This document shows, in pieces, positions 12,221 to 30,729 of a stretch of DNA of 64,000 bases. The notes under the pieces are model-generated. The model was given only the letters and a program-made list of their open reading frames with translations. It did not search any database and was not told the origin of the DNA. This DNA comes from Closterium sp. Naga37s-1 (taxonomy: Eukaryota; Streptophyta; Zygnematophyceae; Desmidiales; Closteriaceae): contig CANJKZ010000092.1 of the NCBI GenBank assembly GCA_947471745.1, positions 1,240,001 to 1,304,000 on the forward strand, given 5' to 3'. The position numbers and the translations under genes were made by a program. Every line of letters begins with the position of its first letter. Position 1 is the first letter of the stretch.

Positions 12221-13298
12221 CAGGAATACAAACGGGGACGCATCACACACCTTGGGAACGCCGTGGTAGACGTCGGGCCCGTCGGGGCGGTTGATGATGG
12301 TGCCGGGGTGCGGGTTCTCATGGTTGTGAGCGATATCGTCCACCATTAACACCACTATGTGCTCCTCCCTCACGCCGTTCCGCCGCAGCAGCTGGTACGC
12401 GTGGCACACGTCGGCCTGCAAATCGCAGATGGCAGAATTGGTAGAACGATGTGACAATACACGACTATGAGTTATACAGGGTGCAGCTGGTACGCGTGGC
12501 ACACGTCCGCCTGCAAATCGCAGATGGTAAATTTGCGAAAGTGATGTAAATGATGGACAGTAAAAGTAATGATTATGACGAAGCAGCTGGTACGCGTGGC
12601 ACACGTTCGCCTGCAGATTGGCGGTTGCAGAATCGCAAAAATTGTGTGAAATATGAGCAACAGTAGGATTAGTAAATATGAAAAAGCAGCTGGTACAAGT
12701 GGCGCGCGTTCGCCTGCAGATTGCCGATGGCAGAATCGCGAGAGCGATGAGGAATATAGACAACCGAACAAAAACAAAACAGCTGGTACGCGTGGAGCAA
12801 ATCTGCTTGCAATTTGCAAATTCGCCAAAGAGGTGCAAGATATCGACACTAAGAAAAGCATCAAGCTCAGTTCAGAGAGAGAAAAAAAAAAAAAAAAATC
12901 AAAGAGGAGCCCACAAATCACTTCCCGAACCGAGCGCCTGAGTGGGGAAATTGGCTGCTCCCGAACCGTTTAGATTAGCTTAGAAAGTTTTTTGAAGGAC
13001 TCGAAAGGACTTCAAAGGCTAGCTGACCAGATGGACCCACCTGGTGGCGGTAATTTCCGTAACCGGCGGAGCCGGCGATAAGAAGCGCCCAACGAGTTCC
13101 CTCCTCCTGCGGCTCGCTGTCTGTAATCTCGCTCGTCTTGTGCGTCGTCGCGCCTCGCTTCAGAAACTGCCGGAACGCCTCTCGTCCCTCTCCTCCTGGC
13201 ATGGCCAGCATGCTGTCGTAGCGACTGATTCGCGCGACGGCTGTTACCAGCAAGCTCGCGAGAATCGCCACGGCGAGAAGCCCGCGCGAAAACCCCAT
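5618..13298 (-). CDS. VPE: Legumain / vacuolar processing enzyme (C13 asparaginyl endopeptidase)
   Basis: Cysteine protease that cleaves after Asn/Asp and matures proteins in the vacuole. Proposed exons, in transcript order: 13298-13041, 12415-12251, 11489-11333, 10585-10500, 9273-9074, 8484-8436, 7719-7363, 6589-6383, 5812-5618. All phases agree and give 557 residues. The start gives a signal peptide (about residues 1-22). Catalytic His is about 187 (YYTDHGGPG) and Cys about 229 ([11 protein letters not shown]). Further legumain signatures are [22 protein letters not shown] and [13 protein letters not shown]. The C-terminal prodomain ends with [16 protein letters not shown]. Nine exons match the usual plant VPE structure. 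Exon 7 carries a Gly/Arg-rich insertion. Almost every exon has extra partial copies in the neighbouring introns, so the exact copy used, especially for exons 5 and 6, is uncertain. GPI8 is excluded by the VPE-type active site and prodomain. Confidence 0.9.
5885..6300 (-). repeat. Echoes of legumain exons 8 and 9 in intron 8
   Basis: Partial copies of the exon 8 3' part (reading [18 protein letters not shown]) lie near 6110-6180 and 6240-6300. A fragment reading YGMKHM from exon 9 lies near 5888-5910. A 52-bp block (cgcctccacacacaactcat...) occurs twice, at about 5932 and 6016. Between those two copies is the imperfect palindrome ttttgagttgactaaaa. Confidence 0.75.
6660..6945. repeat. Direct and inverted echoes of legumain exon 8
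   Basis: A minus-strand copy of the exon 8 start (reading [20 protein letters not shown]) occupies about 6687-6769. A second copy at about 6875-6940 lies on the PLUS strand, with its own cttcag acceptor at 6879-6884, and reads [18 protein letters not shown]. It ends in the reversed sequence atactgaagg. It is the only inverted exon echo noticed. Confidence 0.8.
7030..7250 (-). repeat. Echoes of legumain exon 7 3' end
   Basis: Two extra copies of the exon 7 end plus donor (reading [15 protein letters not shown] and [15 protein letters not shown]) lie at about 7190-7245 and 7035-7100. They follow the chosen exon, whose end is 7363. Each is separated by gagtgagtgagt-type simple repeat. Confidence 0.85.
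7780..8010 (-). repeat. Echoes of legumain exon 7 5' part
   Basis: A copy of the exon 7 start ([20 protein letters not shown]) with acceptor context lies at about 7785-7861. An internal fragment reading [18 protein letters not shown] is at about 7950-8010. Either could be the remnant or the source of the chosen exon at 7363-7719. Confidence 0.8.
8222..8282 (-). repeat. Echo of legumain exon 6
   Basis: This copy reads [15 protein letters not shown] with a matching acceptor. The copy at 8436-8484 ([16 protein letters not shown], donor GTATGT) is closer to the family consensus and was chosen. A third, more decayed copy ([11 protein letters not shown]) is near 8540-8580. Confidence 0.75.
8825..8945 (-). 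repeat. Echo of legumain exon 5 3' part
   Basis: The sequence reading [20 protein letters not shown] through SVAWMED with its donor is repeated nearly unchanged from the chosen exon 5 (9074-9273). Near identity suggests a recent copy, or an alternative exon. Confidence 0.85.
9310..10080 (-). repeat. Series of legumain exon 5 5'-end echoes
   Basis: Copies reading [19 protein letters not shown] end near 9375 and 9485. Progressively diverged copies follow near 9663 ([15 protein letters not shown]), 9943 and 10074 ([18 protein letters not shown]). The cluster includes a 51-nt G run (9679-9729) and the palindrome TTTTGAGGCGCCTCAAAA at 9808-9825. Confidence 0.85.
9679..9729 (+). repeat. 51-nt homopolymer G run
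   Basis: An uninterrupted run of G lies within legumain intron 4. It could form a quadruplex, and its true length may be misassembled. Confidence 0.9.
10226..10890 (-). repeat. Echoes of legumain exon 4 (both ends)
   Basis: Copies of the exon 4 3' end ([16 protein letters not shown] with GTGAG donor) are at about 10371-10436 and 10226-10290. Copies of its 5' end (MPEPPFLTA with acceptor) are at about 10717-10760 and 10849-10885. The complete exon at 10500-10585 lies between the two groups. Confidence 0.85.
11069..11277 (-). repeat. Echoes of legumain exon 3 3' end
   Basis: Two extra copies reading [20 protein letters not shown], one with the GTGCGT donor, lie downstream of the chosen exon 3 (11333-11489). 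Each carries the catalytic His motif. Confidence 0.9.
11553..12056 (-). repeat. Echoes of legumain exons 2 and 3
   Basis: A 5' copy of exon 3 ([19 protein letters not shown]) is at 11553-11622. Two truncated copies of exon 2 ([14 protein letters not shown] onwards) are at about 11694-11805 and 11931-12054. Between them, at 11815-11930, are degenerate units of about 24 bp resembling gcaccttgggaataccgtgca, which derive from the exon 2 donor edge. A similar run occurs at 12060-12175. Confidence 0.85.
12178..12219 (+). repeat. Poly(A) run of about 42 nt
   Basis: A homopolymer A tract directly downstream (minus sense) of legumain exon 2. It separates the exon from its truncated copies. No retroposed coding sequence adjoins it. 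Confidence 0.9.
12480..12815 (-). repeat. Four echoes of legumain exon 2 acceptor edge
   Basis: The exon 2 start ([10 protein letters not shown] with TTTGCAG-type acceptor) at 12415 is repeated at about 12512, 12611, 12717 and 12808. Spacing is 90-106 bp and divergence increases away from the exon. Coding matches fade from ADVCHAYQL through [10 protein letters not shown] to unrecognisable. Confidence 0.9.
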
Positions 13299-15723
13299 GA
13301 TGAATCTTGAATTCCGAAAAAAACCTTGAACTCCGAATCACGATTCCTGAGTCTATGTGGGGCTGGGATGCGGACGGGAACGGACTGGAATTACGGTGTG
13401 CTAGAACCTAAACTGTCGGCGTAGCTCGCGCACGAGGGACAGACGGACGACTTAGACTAAGCACTTCCAGAACGTACGGAACACAGACATACGGAGGACA
13501 TATACAATTCGGCAATTTGCTAGGCCAACAAGAGAGGAGGAAAACTTGGCGGCTCGAACGACGCGAAGAGGAGAAAAAAATGCTTGGAGCAACAAACAAG
13601 GTGACTGCCGTCGGTTTTGACACTGGACAACTGACCGCTGAAGTCTGAAGATGAAATTTTGACAACGGAGTGTGGTATGGTGGATTGGACATGTCAGTGC
13701 AGCAGGGGAGGAGAATGTTGTACGTACAGTACCCCTGTCATTTTGCATGCACAGAATGCTGGTGCTTGAGAGCGAGTGCATGTGGGAATGTGCGAAAGCC
13801 ATGCGAGCTACTGTGCGAGTGTGTACGAGCGAATGAGCGAGGGTATACGAGTGTGCGAGGGACTGAACGATGATGCGAAGTAATTTTCTCGCGAAGAAGG
13901 GATTCAGGAAAGAAGCGAGAAGGCGTTCGAAGAGAGATGGGTGAGTGAAATGAGGTGTGAGCGCAGGAAAATTCAGGATGCGTCTCAACTGAAACGTCAG
14001 AAGAGGGTCGGGGTTGCACACCGAAGCTGTGAGCGTCGAACGCCTCCGAGTCACAAGTGTCGCGACCGTCCTCAGGATCCATATTTGACGGGGTTAGAAA
14101 CGTTTCGGAAAGTGTTGAATGCAATACGATTGGTTTAAATGCGGTAACACATCGATATTGGAATGCAATAAGATCTATCACCCTATGCGAGCTGTCTCAA
14201 GTCTTCGCGACAATTAACGAAATCAAGATACACAACATTGCGAAGTGATGCACACGCACGCATCGATCCCGTCCAGGGTCGATGTTGCAATTGTGACGCG
14301 TCCTCAGAACTGATCAGTGCTCGTTGGGACACTTCTGACCAGTCCCGCGCAAACAAATGTGGTTCCCGCCAACTTTGCTGATAAGCACCTTTATAAACAG
14401 AATTTGGTCGCTACAGTTGTTTGGCACTCTAGAGCTTTAGACCTTCTCACATAGTCCAGAAATGATATGCTTTCTATGATCAACATTGGAGGTTTAGCCC
14501 TTCTGGATACAGATTTAGATATTGAATAGAATGGAAATTTTTACAAAAAGGAATATTTCAATAAGAAATTTTGAAGAAATACATGACACATAAAATAGCA
14601 AAGCCTTCCATTTGCAGTATATGCTGTTTTATTACCGACGAGGTGTAACACCTCGTTGGGTGAGTCGCTCGCGTAACGGTGCAACAACCCTTTCCACCGT
14701 TTTCGACGGTTTCAGCTGGAGACAATCTGCCGAGGGGCTTGGTCTGGGAGGGGCTATTGGCGGGGATGAAGAACCTGTGGGCCTTTCTGGCGTTTTGCGC
14801 GCAGATGGATCTGTTGAGCAGGTTACGGCGGAGCAACAGCAACACGCTGGTTGAAACTCCGCCACCCTCCCCCATTCTCCCTGCCACAAGACCATGCAGA
14901 TGACCGTGCGTAACCTGCTTCCTGCCGGAAATCACCTGACCAAGCAAAAATGTTTTTCTGTCGCCGACATTCCACCACCCAAATCTAACAGTCCACAAAT
15001 TTCTGCGTCTTGCTTCAGTTCAATATCATCACTTTTTGGAAACAAGCCAAGTTCTGTTCAGGGAGTTCGGTTCCTCCCAGTCCAACACGAATATCCCATA
15101 CTAGGATATTGAAACGCAACGCACCGATTAAAACCGTGAGACACGTACTGGAAGCAGCCCAACCATCCAGCTAAATGACGAGATATTTTGGATAAAAGCT
15201 TCTTGTACGGCAGGTTTGATCGGTTTAGCAGCTGCCCGTTTCGGCTTTTGATGTGGAGTTGAAGTCCACTGCGCTGCTGTTCCCGTGAAGCACTGTACAG
15301 TCAGTAGAACAGCTTCCGCGGTGGGGTAAGCGGAATTGGAGGGGAACTCAGTGCGAGCGTGGGCGGAACCAACCTCCATCCTATGCCCCCAACAAAATCC
15401 CGCTCGTCGTGGCTAGACGCACATTGCTCAACTGTTCTGCCAGAGCTGAAACCCTCTCTATTGCTGCTGGAATGCTTGCCAGACATGTTCCATGTTTGCT
15501 TTCCTGCCTAGTCCTCATTCTCTAGTCTTCTTCACTCCACTCTAGTTTCTCCCTGTAGTGTGAGGGTTGCTGTCGCGGTTGAGCAGCAATATACCTTGGT
15601 GTTAGCACATCGCAGCACGCCGCCTCCTAAGTGTCGTTTGTAGAGGAGATCTTAATCTTCAAGAATAGCTGTTCGTTTTCGTTTCACAAATCTGACTCTC
15701 CAATACTGTAACCGACTAGGCTC
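13299..15723. other. Intergenic between divergent legumain and receptor kinase genes
   Basis: This region must hold both promoters. No clear TATA box or known element could be assigned. A perfect 19-nt palindrome (ACGAGGTGT-A-ACACCTCGT) sits at 14638-14656. A 146-codon minus-strand frame at 14558-14998 has no recognisable domain and is not called. Confidence 0.5.
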
Positions 15724-18700
15724 ATGGGTCGGTTAAGACCCCAAAGCGTGCTGCTTCTCTCAGTTTGCTGCCTGCTAGTAGCCATTACGTACGGTATAGT
15801 CGACGACCTCGAGCTTTCTCGATGGCACCCAAGCGTTCCCAGAGACATAATTCCGAAGCTGAAAGAGAGGCATGCCATGAGGATGAGTGCGTCCTCGCGG
15901 CCGCGTGCGCCTCGTAAACCATCCGCTGCTAGCAACTTCTGCCATCGGCCGAGCGTAAGTAGTCGATACGACCACGACTCAACCATTTTCCGTTGTCATT
16001 CTCGGGGCTGTTCCTCAGCTCATTGCTTTAGTAACACCGTCTGCAGTAGCTCCTTTTGGCTTTCATTGTCAGCCTTCATTCATCAGACGTTCCATTCCGT
16101 CTTCTCAAGCATAGCTCTGGGTTTACAAGGTGGTCTTTTTTTTTTTTCGTACCTGTGCCCCTGCACTTGCTTCTCCACAATGCCCGAATATGCAGTTCAC
16201 AGTTCCTCGATGCCACTTCTGCCACGGAAAGGCCGACGGTGTCTACGCCGACGCTACCGCTGACCCTTCATGCAGGTATAACCCCAGTCGCCTTAGTGTC
16301 AGCGCGATAAAGTTTGTTTAGGCGAATGACCTGCAGCACCCACCATCGCGTGCGTGTGGTTAAAAAATCACATAGAAGACGTATTCCTCGCAACAGGTTT
16401 ATTTTATGTCTTTCTGTCAGTGTGAAGTCAAAGAACTGTTGGTTTCAGTGCTTTCACGAAGTAGCTATTACTGCTTCTCGCTACTTTTAAACGAGAAGTC
16501 ATATTGTCACACATGTGCTGCCTCAGCAAGATGCACTTTCTCAAAAAACATTCTCGCAACATCTCAGCCGTTGTTTTGAAGTTCCGAGGTTAAGTTTTCT
16601 CGCAATATCTCGCAACAGAATGGTATATATCCCGAGCTTTCTCTTTCACTTCCTACTCTCCACTTCCCAGTATCTCAAGTCCTCTCCTCTTCTCTCCGTT
16701 GCATCCCCCTGCTATCCACATCTCTCCCTTCGTCTCCTCGCCCCTTTCTCCAGCGCGTACCTCGTGTGTCGCCGGCAGCAGCTGGCCTCCATGAACACCT
16801 GCCCCGACGGCACCTACTTCAACCTTGAAACCGCATCCTGCGGCGCGCTCGAGCGTTCATCCTGCGCCGTTTCCGTCGCGTCCGCCGCAGCCGCTTCCGG
16901 TGGAGTCGCTGGGTTCGTTGGCGTTGCACGCGGGGCTGGCGGGTTTGTGGTTGGTACGGAGGAGGAGGTGCAGGTGGAGAGCGTTGGCGACCGTCGGAAG
17001 CTGCAGGGATGGGGTAGGTGTTCGCTCTTGCCTTGGTTAACGTTTCTTCGTCCTTCCCTTTCGTCCTTTTCCATTCTTTCTCACTTAACCCTGTGAGTCT
17101 CACGTGTGTCCCCCTGCGCTTCTTGTGTACGTAGTTTTTGTCCGCTATAGTCTGCTCGCGTTGCGTCTCCGCTTCTCGGTCAGACCACCATTTGCACTCC
17201 TCTTCCACTGACTAACTTTTCCTCGTTCATCCCTCGTGTGTTGGTTCTGTTTTTCTTTTCGCCTCCGCAGGTCCCAAGGCTGCTGTCACGAAGCCCCCTC
17301 CTAAAGCACCTGCTGCCAATCCGACGAACTGGGTGGAAGTGAACGCCCTCCTTGCACTCAAGAACAGCAACATCGACGCGTACTACAAGCTGAAGACGTG
17401 GCGCGTTCCGACTGCTCCGGCGCAGCGCCAAAATAACTTCATCTGCGGAAAGTGGTGGGGAGTAAAGTGCAACAAGTTGGGCTCCGTGACTGAGCTGAAT
17501 CTTTACGAGTCCGGCCTGGCGGGAGTTCCCAGTGTCGCCATGAACAGTATTCCACCGGAAATCGGCAACCTGACTTCGCTTGTCGTTCTCGATATCACCG
17601 GAACACAGAACCGCCTGACATCACTTATCGGGGTGATTCCTAAGGAGATCAGCAAGCTGACGAAACTGGAGACTCTGGCGCTCGGTTTCAACCGGTTGGT
17701 GGGATCCATTCCCGAGGGCATCTCCACTCTTACCAACCTCGCGATGCTGGATCTTACCCAGAATAACATCACGGGCAGTATTCCCAGCGGTCTCGGGAAC
17801 CTGAAAAAACTCGCCACGCTTAACTTGGGTCTGAACGGGCTTAGCGGACAGATTCCGGCGTCTTTGGGGCAGATGGAGAGCCTTGCGTCGCTCAGTCTTC
17901 GTGTGAACTCGCTCACGGGAGGGATTCCGGATTCGTTGGCCAACTGCAAGCAGCTTGGATTTATCGAGATTGGCACCAATCAGCTTTCGGGGCCGCTGCC
18001 CGTGTGGCTGAAGGACGTCGCAGGGTACATCGACATTGGTTACAACAATTTCTCGGGCGTCATTCCGCCCGCGTGGAAGGATTTCAAGGGGTACTTCCTC
18101 GGGCTACACGAGGCGGGCAAGTTCGGGCAGCTGCCCGTGAGCGTCGTGCAGGCGATGTGCTCGATGGTCACCGTGATGGAATTCTCAAATATTTTCACCG
18201 GCGGCAATTTGGAGGAATGGGATCTTTCGGGCTGCACTGCTCTCTCCATGATTTACCTCGAGAGGAACAACCTTGTCGGCGACGTCGGGAAATTCCTAGG
18301 AGCCGTTCCGGCCGCCTCGTACATCCAGGTCATCATTCTTTCCCAGAACCAGCTCACCGGCGAAATCCCACCGCAGATCTTCCAGATCCCGACGCTGACG
18401 CAGTTCGACGCGGACAGCAACCAGCTCACGGGCACCCTGCCGCTGATGCAGTGCACCGGGACACTCGCCAACATGGTTCCGACGGCCCTCAACGTGTCGG
18501 TGAATCGCATGTCAGGCGTGCTTCCGGAGCGATTCCTGGAGAACTGCAACATGAGCCAGATCGATCTCAGCCACAACCAGTTTTCCGGACCTGTTCCCGC
18601 TGGGATTTCTCAGAGCCAGTCATTGGCTGTTCTGGATCTGACGAACAATTCCTTCACGGGAGATGTTCCCGTGCCTACCAGCTGCCTCGGCAACGGTAAC

Positions 18701-20747
18701 TTCCTCCTCCACTCACTGCGCCTCGGTCTCAACCAGTTTACTGGCAAGCTGCCGAACCTGCTCGGGAACTGCACGGGGTTGGAGGATCTGGACCTCTCGG
18801 GTCTCGAAATTACTGGCGATCTTAACGAAGGGTTCACGAACATGGGAGGTGGTTACAGCGTACTTCAAGTGAATCTTTCCAGCACGTCCCTCTCGGGCAA
18901 TCTCCCAGAAGCGCTCAACAATTTCGTCTACATCTCCTCGCTCGATCTCTCCAACTCTCGCTTCCAAGGACCCGTTCCTTCCACCGTCGGCGATCTCATC
19001 AACCTGCGAAAGCTCGACCTGTCTGGTAACCAGCTGAGCGGCCAGCTACCAGCTCAGATCGGAAACCTCACAGCAGCCACTGCAATCGCCATGGAGCGTA
19101 ACCAGCTTTCGGGAACCATTCCGCCTGAGATCGCTCCGCAGCCGTCCTCGCGCCACCTGGCGTTCCTCGCTGCGCTGGACCTATCAAACAACGACTTCAC
19201 GGGACCCATCCCGTACGGATTCGCGAACGCGTCGTCGTCGTTCTACCTGGATGTGTCTCAGAACGAGCTGTCCGGCGCAATTCCCGGCGGCAGCTCCGGC
19301 TACTTCGCATCCGCGAACCCCGCGACCATCAGCGGGAACCAGGCTCTCTGCGGAATGCCCGGCTACCCGGACTGCCCGACCCCAAACAGCCTATCCGCGG
19401 GCGCGATCGCGGGGATTGTGGTGGGAGCGGTGGTCGGCCTGGTGCTGATTGCAGTGGCGGCGTGGTGGTTCTCCCGGAGGAACGACCCCTGGTCGGGCGG
19501 AACGATGCTGGTGTTTGAGAAGCTGGACTTCAAGCTCACGGTGGGGCACATCCTGGACGCCACGGAGTTCTTTAGCGACAAGTACAAGCTCGGCCGAGGC
19601 GGCTTCGGTACCGTTTACAAGTACGTTATTGTTGGTGGTGGTGCTGGTGCTGGTGGTGGAGGTGGTTGTGGTGGTGTGGTGGTATGTGAAATGGGTTATT
19701 CCTTGTGCATGGAAATGGAATGAGGGTGGTTTGGGGGATTGGACGATCTGACTGGCTGGAGGCAGAGGCTAGAGTAAGGTATTCTTATTTTAAGAGAGTT
19801 CTCTTTTGGCAGTGAGAATATGCCCAAGTAGAAGTTGATGTAGTTTTTCCTGCCTTCTTCTCATGCTCTCTTCCACCTTCCCATTTCCACATCTCCCCCA
19901 CCCCTCTTATATATTGGCAAACAGGGCGTGTCTTCAGGATGGCCGGTCGGTGGCCATCAAGCGGCTGGCAGCGCAGAGCACGCAGGGCAACCGCGAGTTC
20001 CAAGCAGAAATGGAGACCCTCGGCAACATCCGCCACCGCAACCTGGTCGTCCTCGTCGCTGCCTACATCGCCCCCGGGCAGTCCACGGAGCGTCTGCTCA
20101 TCTACGACTTCCTCTCGGGCGGCAGTGTGGATACCATCTTCATGAAGGAGCTTCCCAAGGATAATCCCTTCTGCAAGTGGTCGGTGAGGCGGAACGTGGC
20201 ATTGGATACAGCGCGTGGGATGAAGTACCTGCACCACGACTGCACTCCTAGGATTATTCATCGCGATATGAAGCCCGGGAACGTGCTGCTCGATGACCAG
20301 ATGGTGGCTCATGTTGCTGATTTCGGTCTCGCGAGGGAGATTGACGTGAAGCAGTCGCATATGTCGACCAAGGTGTTTGGAACTATCGGGTATCTTGCGC
20401 CCGAGTATACCCGCCAGGGCCGGCTTTCGTTCAAGAGTGACGTGTTTGCGTACGGAGTCATGCTGCTGCAGCTGATCACCGGGAAGCAGCCCACGGATGA
20501 GGACGTGGCGGAACGTGGGCTTGCCAGGTGGGCGGAGGCGAACGGCGCGGCGGCGATTGTGGACCCTCGGATGGAGCTGGAGCCCGGGGAGATTGACCAG
20601 ATTCTGGGCGCGGTGAAGCTGGGGCTGCTGTGCACGGCGCGTGTGGCGTCTGACCGGCCCAGCATGCCTGAGATTGTGCATCTGCTGGAGAATCTGGAGG
20701 ACTTTGCCAAGGGCGTGGGGACCATGGGCAAGGGGGAGAAGGAATGA
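15724..20747 (+). CDS. LRR receptor-like kinase with an N-terminal chitin-binding (CBM14-like) module
   Basis: Plasma-membrane receptor kinase. Exons 15724-15954, 16196-16275, 16754-17013, 17271-19620, 19925-20747; phases agree, 1247 residues. Order: signal peptide (1-24); basic linker; Cys-rich module at about 86-141 with spacing C-x16-C-x5-C-x10-C-x12-C-x7-C, including CPDGTYFN, which fits the peritrophin-A/CBM14 pattern; an LRR cap (WVEVNALLALKNS...WWGVKCN, from 210); about 20 plant-type LRRs (L..L.L..N.LTG.IP); transmembrane helix at about 899-923; kinase at about 955-1235. The kinase keeps its G-loop (LGRGGFGTVYK), VAIK Lys, HRD (IIHRDMKPGN), DFG and APEY, so it is an RD kinase and probably active. 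The last intron splits the kinase just after the G-loop. No exon echoes are seen, unlike neighbouring genes. The ligand is unknown; chitin or another glycan is an inference from the module. Confidence 0.92.
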
Positions 20748-21569
20748 GTGGTGGATGGATGCTGCATGGTGGTTGTTTGGGAGGTTGCTTCTGTGTCTGT
20801 GTTGGGAAGGGCTTGAATCGGGTGGGTGGTGGGCTGCTGGGTCAAGGATGTGGATGTGGGCACTGGGTATGTGGCCTGTTGCTTTGCTTTCTTGCAGGAA
20901 CGCCCATGTTTTTGTGTGCTCCTGATCCTTGTTGTCACTCTTTGCTTACCAGGGATTTTGCCCTGTACAGGACAACCGTTGTATTTATTGCTGCTTGTCT
21001 AGATTTTTTTGTAGAGATACCAAACTCTGCTGCATCCGTTGCAGAGGTTCCTGTTGTGGGGCTTTTGCAACTTTATGCTTCCTCTATTTCATACTCAACT
21101 GTAATGCTGTCACACGTAATATTGATTTATAGTACACTTCCAAATAATTGGCAGAGATGTTTGCTTGTGTAGCAGAAACATACCGTAAGCCACGATCGTC
21201 GCTCGCCAATGTTGGAGGACCCCCCCGAAACTATTCACCGCGACTCGTCACGGGGAATGACATACAGTAGTGTGGGTCGCTCAGTGGTTGAAATTGGACT
21301 CCCTGCGCTCGTTACTCACCTCCTCGTTACTCGTATCGCATTTTGTCTCGTGCCCTACAGAACGCGGCGTGCATGTGAACCCACGACGCGGTTCTGTAGC
21401 GGGGGATCAGGCTTGACCTTGCTCAAGTTCGGGTTTGGACGGGATGAGAGGTGGTTCTGTATGTTATATTCAGGTTTAAAGTACGGTTTCCGGTGGACAT
21501 GGAATGTTGGGCCAGCATTTACTAGTTTCAAGGTGTTCACACACTGTCCTCTCCTCTCCTACCCTGTTA
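20748..21569. other. 3' flank of the receptor kinase
   Basis: Contains T-rich sequence suited to a 3' UTR (to about 21160), then unique intergenic DNA. No gene is recognisable. Confidence 0.5.
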
Positions 21570-22077
21570 GGGCGCGTAACCATTTTGGTTTTTCATGAAG
21601 TTACGTTTATAAACGAACGTTCGATAAATGGACGGTCCGTTTCCGATATGGAACCGTCCGTTTATCGAAACAGAACTCGAATATTCGAACCGCTAAGTTG
21701 AACTTTTTTCAAGTTTTGAATACTCGCGAAAATGAGAAATGTTACACAGTCAGACGACATTCGTACAGTTAGTTTGGCAGCTCGGATTAAACTTCGAAAC
21801 ACAATCTACGGTCAGTTTGGCAGCGAGGAAATGTCGGTTTCGACAGTTCCCGCAAAATCAGTGTCTTCTCGTGCGCCAACCACAAGTCGCCATATTTGAT
21901 CAGTCCGTTGCTGACGAACCGTAACCGTTCAAGTGACGTTTTGCGGAAAGAGTTCCGTACGGTTCTGTTGCGACGGCGACGTCGTAGGGAATCGCGAACA
22001 TTAGCGACAAAAGTTACCACTATTTCGAACGGACCGTCCGAATAACGAACCGTCAAAACCAAAATGGTTACGCGCCC
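21570..22077. mobile_element. 508-bp MITE, Harbinger/Tourist-like
   Basis: Terminal inverted repeats of 23 bp match perfectly, beginning GGGCGCGTAACCATTTTGG. They are flanked by a TTA direct repeat (21567-21569 and 22078-22080). The interior has further inverted motifs (ggaccgtccg, cgttcgataaa) and no transposase frame, so it is non-autonomous. The TTA target site and GG-starting ends fit the PIF/Harbinger superfamily. Confidence 0.9.
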
Positions 22078-22080
22078 TTA

Positions 22081-22541
22081 GTCGCATCCACAAAGCAGTT
22101 GGTTGGACATGACTGCTATTTGCTCAGCTGCTTATGCACGCAGAATGCAGTGCGACTTGGGGTGATGCAATCCAACATAGCGCGATGCGGTGTGATTAAT
22201 GTCGAGCGACCAGTGGTAATGCGTGAGATAAGGAACATACAGCAGCGTCAGCCCTACTTGTTGAAAACTCGGTCGGCATTAAGCCAGGCCGTTATTACTA
22301 TTCTCCTTTGATGCGATAGGAGAACCGATTACGTGTCACACACGCTCGGCGTACCCTCGTAATTGGTCATGATGCGCCTCAGAACAACGGCTGGCCAGTA
22401 ACAAAGCAGCACCAGCGGCAACAACGGAACTTGCGTTGTGAAATGCGTTATAGGATGATCCACTCGAAGGTGCAATCGAATATGAAATCGCTAGTGAACT
22501 CGAAGACGAACTCGGAAAGGCGTCGGAAGGTGCACTTTAGG
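22081..22541. other. 5' flank of the subtilase
   Basis: No gene is recognisable. In-frame upstream ATGs exist from 22434, but the start at 22542 gives the most signal-like N-terminus, so this stretch is read as promoter and 5' UTR. Confidence 0.4.
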
Positions 22542-29745
<7,204 letters not shown>

Positions 29746-30729
29746 TGAAGGTGACTCAGATATACAATATAATAAAGGCATGGCACGATGTGCATGTATG
29801 TATAGACCATGGTGTTATTCTAGTGTAGGAGAGAGTTGAGTTGATAAGCTGATCCCCTTGACCACCACTTCCCTTCCCTGTTTTGCCCCTCCCTCAGCCT
29901 TGCATGGTGATGGTAAGAGCATGGCCCACATTTTGTTTCCAGGCACTTAAACACAATTGCTCTGATGACATGACATGATGGCACGATATGATGGCAGGCA
30001 TCATGGCATGATGACATGACAGTATGATGGCATGCAAGATGGCGAGGGCATGATGGCATGATGTTATGGCGCTACAGGTAGTGGGGCCGTAAACACCTCT
30101 GTTGTACAATAATCGGCTATAAGACCCCCCCACCCCCCCCCCACACCACCAAGTTGTGGACCCCGGGTCGGGTCTACAATACGGAGCTGTGTCTTATATT
30201 TACGGTATTGCATCATCAATCAAACGTATCACTAGCACCCTGCCGTTGATGCATTTTCGCTTATAAGTATTCGCTCATGCCTTCGCGGTACTTTGTACTC
30301 GTTTGACACTTTAGTGCAATCCTCGCTACCTCGTTCGATTGCACCCGTAACAAAAGTGAAAGCATGTCTTTAATATCTCCCAAACTATATCTAGCATCTC
30401 ATTCATGTAAAATAAGGTGCAATAAGATCACAACATACATTGCCTTGCTTGACTCGATTCCATACAAAGTACCACCTTCATTCTTATGGCATGTCATTCG
30501 CTCGCAGGCACGCTGTAGCCAACTGCCCAATGTTATGTTCACCCATGCCAATTGTACATGCAGCTTCCTCTGTGGCCCCCCCTGTCCTTCCCTCACCACT
30601 ATGTCTCCCTCCATCGCCTCGTTTTGTGGCTCTCGTTGCCATGCCCTCTCCTTCCTCATTTACCCTCTACTGTTTGTATCTCCTCCTCATCCTCTTCTCA
30701 CCCAAAACATCATTGCTCCTTCTCTGCCT
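29746..30729. other. Subtilase 3' flank, catgatggcatg repeats
   Basis: 29940-30065 holds degenerate catgatggcatgatgaca units. 30120-30160 is C-rich. A possible small inverted-end element at 30080-30210 was not convincing. No gene is seen. Confidence 0.5.

Noticed and set aside
5618-13298. GPI8/PIG-K transamidase instead of legumain
   Set aside because: The EACESGS site context, YCPG segment and C-terminal QYGMKHMR prodomain match VPE/legumain, and no C-terminal membrane helix is present.
14558-14998. 146-codon minus-strand gene
   Set aside because: No recognisable domain or signal, and overlapping open frames on the other strand are equally long.
30075-30215. Another TIR element ending in ccgtaaa
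   Set aside because: The ends match over only a few bases, the middle is C-rich simple sequence and no target duplication was found.
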